Origin: Spirulina sp. SIO3F2
GTDB taxonomy: Bacteria; Cyanobacteriota; Cyanobacteriia; Cyanobacteriales; Spirulinaceae
DNA length: 45,137 nt
Assembly: GCA_010672165.1 (NCBI GenBank)
Contig: JAAHHN010000028.1
Span: 1 to 45,137 of the forward strand
Direction: 5' to 3'
Shown piece after piece: positions 39,347 through 45,137 of this stretch (position 1 is the first letter of the stretch; every line of letters starts with the position of its first letter). Under the pieces are notes generated by a model that did not search any database, had not been told where the DNA came from, and worked only from the letters and a program-made list of their open reading frames with translations. A program made the position numbers and the translations under genes.

Positions 39347-40699
39347 TCAACGCTGGGTCATGATGCGCTCACTGAGCAGAATCAAGGTTTGATTGAGCTT
39401 GTTATCTTTCTTGCGGAGTTTTGTTAACTTGTCGCAGCTATACAGCACTGTGGTGTGATCCTTGCCCCCAAAGACTTCACCAATTCTCGGCAAGCTTAGG
39501 TTGGTATGTTCCCGCATCAAATACATGGCCATTTGCCGCGCTAAACTGATTTCCCGCCGCCGGGAACTGCTTTTGAGATCGTCGAGAGAAACCTTAAACT
39601 CATCGGTGATCACCGTCAGAATCATGTCAGGTGTCACTTCCACCACATTAGTATTAGCGTTGAGCAACGGCATAATGCTCTCAACTTTCATGGGTAAACC
39701 CGAGATTGCCACATAGGCGATCGTTCGGGTTAGCGCACCTTCTAGTTCCCGAATATTGGAGGTGTAATGGGTCGCAAGATATTCAATCACCTCTCTAGGC
39801 AAGCGGACATTCTCTGCATCCGCTTTCTTTTGTAAAATCGCCACCCGTGTTTCAAAATCTGGGGCTTGAACATCAGCAATTAAGCCCATTGAGAATCGGG
39901 AACAGAGCCGTTCTTGAAGATTAGGAATCCGATTGGGTGGGCGATCAGCCGCCAGCACCACCTGCTTACCTGCCTCGTGAAGCGTATTGAAGGTGTAGAA
40001 AAACTCTTCCTGGGTATATTCTTTGCCTTCAATAAATTGTAAATCGTCAACAAGCAAGACATCTGCCGCCCGATAATGCTCACGAAACTGCTCAAGACTA
40101 TCTTGGCGAATCGCGGTAATCAGGTCATTGGTAAACTTCTCTGTGGAGACGTAAAACACCCGCGAATCTGGATTGATATCAATTCGATAATGCCCAATTG
40201 CTTGCATGAGGTGGGTTTTCCCCAAGCCAACGCCACCACAGAGAAAGAGCGGATTGAACTCTCGCCCTGGAGACTCGGCAACAGCGAGAGCTGCGGCATG
40301 GGCCATACGATTGTTTGACCCCACCACAAAATGGGCAAACACATACTTGGTGTTGAAAGAAATGGGAGTGGGTTGAGTTACAGCCGAGGTTACAGTTGTG
40401 TTTGAAGCGGTGGGTTGCTCTAATAGCCAAGCCTCTGGGGCAACGCCCTCCTGAGCTGTCATCAGTTGGATTTCCCGAGGGACACCTAACACCTCCTGCA
40501 CCACTGCTTGGATCTGACTTAGATAGTATTTTTGCAACCAATTGCGGGCAAAAAGATTCGGCACCTCAATAATAACGGCGGCGTCGGTGAGCGCTTTGAT
40601 CTCAATGGGCTTGATCCAAGTTTCAAATGTGGGTGGCGTGAGCTGCTGCTCCAACCGCTCCAATACGGCTTGCCAAAATTGTTGGGGAGGTTGGGTCAT
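39347..40699 (-). CDS. dnaA: Chromosomal replication initiator DnaA
   Basis: The 450-residue protein shows all four domains. Domain I begins [21 protein letters not shown] short linker follows. The AAA+ domain has Walker [19 protein letters not shown] and Walker [21 protein letters not shown]. Domain IV ends with [20 protein letters not shown], the DnaA-box-binding signature. It opens the origin and regulates replication, although in several cyanobacteria dnaA is dispensable. No cluster of TTATCCACA-type boxes is visible around the gene, and dnaN is not next to it. It diverges from the HTH-ClpN gene (213 bp). Confidence 0.98.
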   Translation of the reverse strand: MTQPPQQFWQAVLERLEQQLTPPTFETWIKPIEIKALTDAAVIIEVPNLFARNWLQKYYLSQIQAVVQEVLGVPREIQLMTAQEGVAPEAWLLEQPTASNTTVTSAVTQPTPISFNTKYVFAHFVVGSNNRMAHAAALAVAESPGREFNPLFLCGGVGLGKTHLMQAIGHYRIDINPDSRVFYVSTEKFTNDLITAIRQDSLEQFREHYRAADVLLVDDLQFIEGKEYTQEEFFYTFNTLHEAGKQVVLAADRPPNRIPNLQERLCSRFSMGLIADVQAPDFETRVAILQKKADAENVRLPREVIEYLATHYTSNIRELEGALTRTIAYVAISGLPMKVESIMPLLNANTNVVEVTPDMILTVITDEFKVSLDDLKSSSRRREISLARQMAMYLMREHTNLSLPRIGEVFGGKDHTTVLYSCDKLTKLRKKDNKLNQTLILLSERIMTQR

Positions 40700-40912
40700 G
40701 GTTTCGGCCGCTCATCCAAACTCAGAGCTTGTATCTTACTACCCTTTTGAAAATTCTGCGGTAGATGGTTACTGATAGTACGTCCCCTCAATAGCCAGAA
40801 AGCTGATGTCTAGCATCCCACTGTCTAATTATGTATAAGATTAACTATTGATAACGTTAAATAAAGGCAATCGCCAATTTGGCTTCAGCTTCAACCTGAC
40901 CCAGTCACTGAT

Positions 40913-41779
40913 ATGTCAAATCACCCTCTTGAGCATTATGCAAATTTAATGGCAGCCCTGGGTCATTCCCTGCGTTTGGGGATTGTACAAACCTTGATGG
41001 AGCGCCATCCGGAATCGATGCGTTTGGGGGAGCTACAGAAGCGGCATCAACTTACTCTAGAACAGCTCCAGCCCGCGCTAGAACGGTTGGTTGCTCAGGG
41101 TTGTATTCAGGTGAACAATGCTGGCGGCGATCGCCGTTATCAGCTCAATATTGGGGTGCTCGAAGACTTACTGGCGTTCTTTTATGCGGAATGCTGTGTC
41201 CGCCAACGTATCCTGGATTGGGGCAAAGTGACCGATAAAAAAGATCGCTTGCGGACTCAAGCCGAAATCAACAATGTTGAACAAGAAAATTTAGCTAATT
41301 TTTTGGATGCAGCAATTTATGGTCGCTTAGGCGGCAAGGTCTTGCAAGTGCTGCTGTTGGCCCGCTCCGAGGCTGAGCGCCTACGCCAAATGCCAATTAA
41401 TACTGCCCATATCCTTCTTGGTCTTTGCCTCGAAGGGGGAAACACAATCACCCATCGTCTGCTGAAGCGCTGGCAGCTTGATGTGACCCAAATTCGCTCC
41501 CTCCTCAAAACCATCACCCTACCCCAGCAGTTTCTGCCTCAGTCTGCCAAGTTTACGCCAGAGGCGATCACGAGCCTGAAGTTTGCGCTGGATGAAGCAA
41601 CCGAAATGGGGGATATTTTGATTAACACGGAACATTTACTGGTGGGCTTGATTCGAGAATGGGATCTCAGCCGGAGCGAGAAACGACCCATCACGATGGC
41701 CGCCCAACTACTGCACCAGACGGGTATGACGCCGGATGATATGTTGGCCGAGATTCGCTCAGGTCTGCCCACGGGTTGA
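40913..41779 (+). CDS. Winged-helix / Clp N-terminal domain fusion protein
   Basis: The first 80 or so of 288 residues form an ArsR-like winged helix: LMAALGHSLRLGIVQTLMER, LGELQKRHQLTLEQLQPALE and the wing GDRRYQLNI. After a linker, about residues 125-285 carry two Clp N-domain-type repeats, seen in NTAHILLGLCLEGGNTITHR and FTPEAITSLKFALDEATEMG with NTEHLLVGLIREWDLSRSE. Clp N domains bind adaptors or substrates of ClpA/ClpC. No AAA+ domain is present. It could be a transcription regulator that senses or recruits the Clp machinery. It diverges from dnaA. Confidence 0.75.
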   Translation: MSNHPLEHYANLMAALGHSLRLGIVQTLMERHPESMRLGELQKRHQLTLEQLQPALERLVAQGCIQVNNAGGDRRYQLNIGVLEDLLAFFYAECCVRQRILDWGKVTDKKDRLRTQAEINNVEQENLANFLDAAIYGRLGGKVLQVLLLARSEAERLRQMPINTAHILLGLCLEGGNTITHRLLKRWQLDVTQIRSLLKTITLPQQFLPQSAKFTPEAITSLKFALDEATEMGDILINTEHLLVGLIREWDLSRSEKRPITMAAQLLHQTGMTPDDMLAEIRSGLPTG

Positions 41780-41794
41780 AGGCAATGTAATGCA

Positions 41795-43708
41795 ATGATG
41801 CGCGATTACCACCCAAAGCTGGAACTGTCCAAAATCTTGGGATTGGTTCGTTACGCTACGCTAACACACCCTATATCAATAGTACTTCGCTTCATCATTG
41901 CCTTGGGTTTGGGGCTCTTTCTGAGCGTGGGCTTGGTATGGAATCAATTCAGTCTGGCTCAGATCACGGGACTCGATTTGGCGGTTGAGGATATTACGGC
42001 TGCCCCCCATATTCCAACAGTCCAGCTCGGCGATTTGGAAGTTGCACCAGTCTTTCTAGATGGTCGAGTGGTGTTGAGCGTAGCCTCAGCCATCAATCCC
42101 ATTGCAACAGACGATCGCGCTGCTCGCGTCCCTCCAGCAGCCTTCCGCTCACAACAGATTAGCCAACGTTTGCATTTGATGGTGGCGCGACTGACGGCTT
42201 ATAGTCGTACGGAACTAGTTGAACTCGATGATCTCGACGCGCAGGCCAAGCAATTGGCCAGTGAGTTGGTGATTGTTTCTCAGCGATCGCGCAACGATGA
42301 AGGCGTGAGCTATCGTCTTAAGATTGCTTTCCCTAAAACAGCGCCTCCCGAACCGATTGTGACCCTGACTGAGTTAGATGCTCGTTATACGGGGCAGGCA
42401 CTGGATGAATTGCCCCAACTCTGGCGAGAACAACTGGTGGAGAGCTTGCTAATGGCGTGGCGATCGCGCCAACCCCTAGTACTCTGGTCGCTGGCCGGTC
42501 GGGCAGCCCTCCATTTAGCCGTCACGATCGCCTTGAGTCTATTGATGATCTGGGGTCAACAACAATTGCGAAATCGGCAGCAGCGTCAACAGCAGCCCCC
42601 CCCATCTGAAACGGTTTCTGAGGAAATTAATGCGGGTTCCCGACCCTGGGCTGTCTTGCGAACTCAGCTCCAACGCTTGAATCGGCTGCGCGATCGCAAT
42701 CTCAATCACTTTCTGCGCCGCTCCTGCTTTTGGGGGCAAATTGTGCTCTGGGTCGTGAGCCTTGGCTGGGTCTCACGGTTGTTTTATTTCAGCCGCCCTT
42801 TTGCTAACTGGTTGTTGGGGGTTTCGCCCCGTGAATGGTTCTGGAGTCTGGGTCAACAGGGGGTTGTGGGCACACCGATTCAACTTTTGCTCGTTTTTCT
42901 GGGGATTAACCTCAGTGAACGTCTGATTAGCCTCTTGATTGAACGGTTAGCCCGCGAATGGCTCCGCAATCAGGTCGATCGACGCTCAGCCACGGCCCGT
43001 TTCCCCCTGCGTGTTCCCACACTTGTGAGCGCAGCACAAGGAGTGACACGGGTAATTGCCTATAGCATTTTTATTCTGCTGGTGCTGAACCAGTTTCGCG
43101 CGATCGCGGCTCCCTTAACTGCTCTGTTAGGGATTATTACCTTTGCCATCTCTTTGGGAGCTCAGAACTTTATCCGGGATGTGATCAATGGCATTTTAAT
43201 TTTGCTCGAAGATCAATATGCAGTGGGGGATGTGATTGCGGTAAATGGAGATGTGGCAGGGCTAGTCGAAGATGTGAATCTCCGGATTACCCAGCTCCGG
43301 AACTTGGATGGGGAACTCATTACGATCCCTAACGGCACCATTGGGATAGTGCGCAATATGACCAGCGAATGGTCACAGGCTAAGTGCAGCATTACTGTCA
43401 GCCATCAGTCGGATGTGGAACAGGCGATGGCGCTGATGGTCGATGTGGCCCAAGCGTTGTATGCAGATGCAGCTTGGCGCGATCGCGTCCTCGATCAACC
43501 TGAACTATTGGGCATTGAGCACATCAATCATCACGGTTCCGAGATTTTGATTTTGCTCAAAGCCCAACCCATCCACCATTGGGATGTGGCGCGAGAATAT
43601 CGTCGCCGCTTGAGCGTAGCGTTTGCTCAAGCGGGGATTGAGTTTGGCTTTCCTCGTCAAGGGGTGGTTTTGTCGAAGGGTATTGGTCATCTCGCATATG
43701 ATAGCTAG
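41795..43708 (+). CDS. MscS family mechanosensitive channel
   Basis: The 637-residue protein has an N-terminal signal/anchor (about 28-55), a periplasmic domain with IPTVQLGDLEVAPVFLDGRV, several helices, and the MscS core at about 440-550: LGIITFAISLGAQNFIRDVI, LEDQYAVGDVIAVNGDVAGL and NLDGELITIPNGTIGIVRNM. The core fits a small-conductance channel that releases osmolytes on osmotic downshock. The longer N-terminal part is typical of cyanobacterial MscS homologues. Its start is 15 bp after the HTH-ClpN stop. The first 20 codons include TTACGCTACGCTAAC, a dispersed repeat motif, so the start could be further in. Confidence 0.85.
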   Translation: MMRDYHPKLELSKILGLVRYATLTHPISIVLRFIIALGLGLFLSVGLVWNQFSLAQITGLDLAVEDITAAPHIPTVQLGDLEVAPVFLDGRVVLSVASAINPIATDDRAARVPPAAFRSQQISQRLHLMVARLTAYSRTELVELDDLDAQAKQLASELVIVSQRSRNDEGVSYRLKIAFPKTAPPEPIVTLTELDARYTGQALDELPQLWREQLVESLLMAWRSRQPLVLWSLAGRAALHLAVTIALSLLMIWGQQQLRNRQQRQQQPPPSETVSEEINAGSRPWAVLRTQLQRLNRLRDRNLNHFLRRSCFWGQIVLWVVSLGWVSRLFYFSRPFANWLLGVSPREWFWSLGQQGVVGTPIQLLLVFLGINLSERLISLLIERLAREWLRNQVDRRSATARFPLRVPTLVSAAQGVTRVIAYSIFILLVLNQFRAIAAPLTALLGIITFAISLGAQNFIRDVINGILILLEDQYAVGDVIAVNGDVAGLVEDVNLRITQLRNLDGELITIPNGTIGIVRNMTSEWSQAKCSITVSHQSDVEQAMALMVDVAQALYADAAWRDRVLDQPELLGIEHINHHGSEILILLKAQPIHHWDVAREYRRRLSVAFAQAGIEFGFPRQGVVLSKGIGHLAYDS

Positions 43709-43885
43709 CATGGAGTCAGAACAGACTGAAATTCACGGATGTTTGTATGTATCGGCTGAGTAACTTTTTGGTGATAACTCGAAAAAATGTTCACTCTGAC
43801 CGCATATATCTATTAAGAGCGGTTGTTCAGGTCAACTGGAATTACTTCGCCGCTCCTGTCGTTAAAAATTCAAGAGCACGCAGTT

Positions 43886-45031
43886 ATGCAGCGTCCAACA
43901 TCAGGTGAGTCTTCGAGGCTTGGCCCAAGCATTATGAGTATTGAAACGAGTTTGGCAGGGGGAGACTCGATCACACCAAGTTTGATCAATGAGGTGATTG
44001 TCAAACTCAAAAGCGGCATCACTACCCTTAACTTACCGGAGGCTGATGGAGAGTTGGGAATCTGGCGTCAAGATACAACCCAAAGCCGTGAATTTGGCTT
44101 TGAGTTATGGCGGTTGGATGGGATGACGATGGAAGAGGCGATCGCCCGCTATCAAGATCACCCCGACATTGACTATATCCAACCCAACTACACTCTGACT
44201 GTCGAGGATGCCATCCCCGATGATCCTAGTTTTGGTGGCCTCTGGGGTCTTCATAACACGGGTCAAACCGGGGGAACTGTTGATGCGGATATTGATGCAC
44301 CGGAAGCCTGGGACATTGCCCAAGGCGAGGGGGTGGTGATTGGGGTGATTGATACGGGCGTTGATTACACCCATCCAGATCTGGTGAATCAGATGTGGAC
44401 GAACCCCGGCGAAATTGCCAACAACGGCATCGACGACGATGGCAATGGCTATGTCGATGACGTCTACGGCTATGACTTTGCCTATAACGACGCTGATCCG
44501 TTTGATGGTCATAGTCATGGCACCCATGTAGCAGGGACGATCGCCGCCACCCAAAACAACAGCATCGGTATCTCTGGTGTTGCCCCCCAGGCCAAGATTA
44601 TGGCGATTAAGTTCCTTAGCGATGGAGGTTCAGGTTCGACCTTTAATGCGATTAAGGCAGTGGAATATGCCACCTTGATGGGGGCAAATCTCACGAATAA
44701 CAGTTGGGGGGGCGGTGGCTATTCTCAGGCGCTCTACGATGCGATCGCGGCGGCCGGTGAGGCGGGACAACTCTTTATTGCGGCAGCAGGCAATGACTAT
44801 GGTCAAAATAACGATATCTCTCCCCATTACCCATCCAACTACGACTTAGATAACGTCATCTCAGTTGCCGCGACTGATCACAATGACCAGCTCGCCTATT
44901 TTTCAAACTACGGCCCCACCACAGTAGATTTAGGGGCACCCGGCCAAAGTATCCTTAGCACCGTTCCAGGAGGAGGCTACGGTTACAAGAGTGGGACCTC
45001 CATGGCCGCCCCCCATGTGCTAATCCTGTAG
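43886..45031 (+). pseudogene. S8 subtilisin-like protease, interrupted at the 3' side
   Basis: ATG 43886 (MQRPTSGESS) is preferred to the TTG at 43823. The product has an N-terminal inhibitor-like prodomain with EVIVKLKSGITTLNL and HPDIDYIQPNYTLTVE, then a subtilase domain: catalytic Asp in VVIGVIDTGVDYTHPD, His in GHSHGTHVAGTIAAT, Asn in AAAGNDYG and Ser in SGTSMAAPHV. Right after PHV, where families read A-G-A, the frame runs into a mobile element and stops as LIL. The C-terminal helix of the fold and any later domains are lost. The catalytic Ser is present, but the fold is probably incomplete. It is unrelated to the island protease. Confidence 0.8.
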
Positions 45032-45137
45032 GGGTTTCAAATCGCTCCCTTGATTTTGCTAGGGTTCAGCGGTTCAGCCCTCAAAAGTGCGTTCGCAAGA
45101 TCCTTGCTGTGAGGGGGGTCTACAAAACCCCTACAAG
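45020..45137. mobile_element. MITE or insertion-sequence end inside the subtilase gene
   Basis: The subtilase sequence breaks at about 45020. TGTAGGGGTTT (45027-45037) and AAACCCCTACA (45125-45135) are inverted repeats about 110 bp apart. No reading frame lies between. This may be a whole MITE that ends just before the window edge, or one end of a larger insertion sequence. The window stops too early to tell. Confidence 0.6.

Noticed and set aside
43823-43885. TTG start for the right-hand subtilase
   Set aside because: The ATG at 43886 gives a normal N-terminus and the extra residues resemble nothing; no ribosome site supports TTG.

Overview
The window is cyanobacterial chromosome. The octamer GCGATCGC and its core recur in genes and spacers throughout. 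The gene content fits: carotenoid isomerase CrtH, a PEP-CTERM protein, a UPF0175 antitoxin, a HesB/IscA-type Fe-S protein, DnaA, MutL, Hsp33, HU and CobD. I cannot place the organism below phylum level.

Layout. 1-4134 (mostly +): an orphan UPF0175 antitoxin with a broken toxin remnant, a PD-(D/E)XK-like protein, a multi-pass membrane protein and two tandem paralogous membrane proteins. 4155-6439 (-): DUF4419 and DUF6939-like genes. 6463-6864: a nest of short repeats, including two copies of a 112-bp MITE-like element. 6900-14259: the accessory island described below. 14401-19551: oxidoreductase/cobD, HU, universal stress protein, a ribbon-helix-helix protein and a small membrane protein. 19727-31541: tRNA-Asp, a methyltransferase, a SulP-STAS-CNBD transporter, a dCache-HAMP sensor, crtH, a macro-domain protein, a second PD-(D/E)XK-like protein, mutL, hslO and a PEP-CTERM protein. 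31587-38946: a phosphotransferase/UbiA gene pair, an M48 peptidase whose 3' end runs into tRNA-Leu, TPR and IscA-like genes, decayed or small membrane genes and more repeats. 39159-45137: another MITE copy, dnaA, an HTH-ClpN fusion, an MscS channel and a subtilase interrupted by a mobile element at the right edge.

The main discovery is the island at 6900-14259, read as a compact RiPP (cyanobactin-like) system. Two divergent transcription units are bounded by terminators that face inward to the unit ends. The left unit (-) encodes an ECF-type sigma factor, a TPR protein and two Cys-rich precursor-like peptides. The right unit (+) encodes a PatA-type subtilase, then three small precursor-like peptides, one frameshifted precursor pseudogene and one longer precursor-like peptide. 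All seven peptides, including the pseudogene, carry P-x-[QK]-x-x-P-[VI]-x-[RH] with the first P and the last residue always eight apart. Four also carry a G[VI][EQ][AI]S sequence at the leader/core junction, like the PatA cleavage site (recognition sequence II) of patellamide-type precursors. No heterocyclase, prenyltransferase, PatG-type macrocyclase or transporter is present, and the segment that normally recruits the heterocyclase is missing from the leaders. I infer one protease that trims a diverse family of linear, disulfide-bonded or helical peptides under a dedicated sigma factor. This is a hypothesis from sequence alone.

Starts of several genes were moved from the longest reading frame to the position supported by a Shine-Dalgarno sequence or by family length. 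Each case is stated in its entry.
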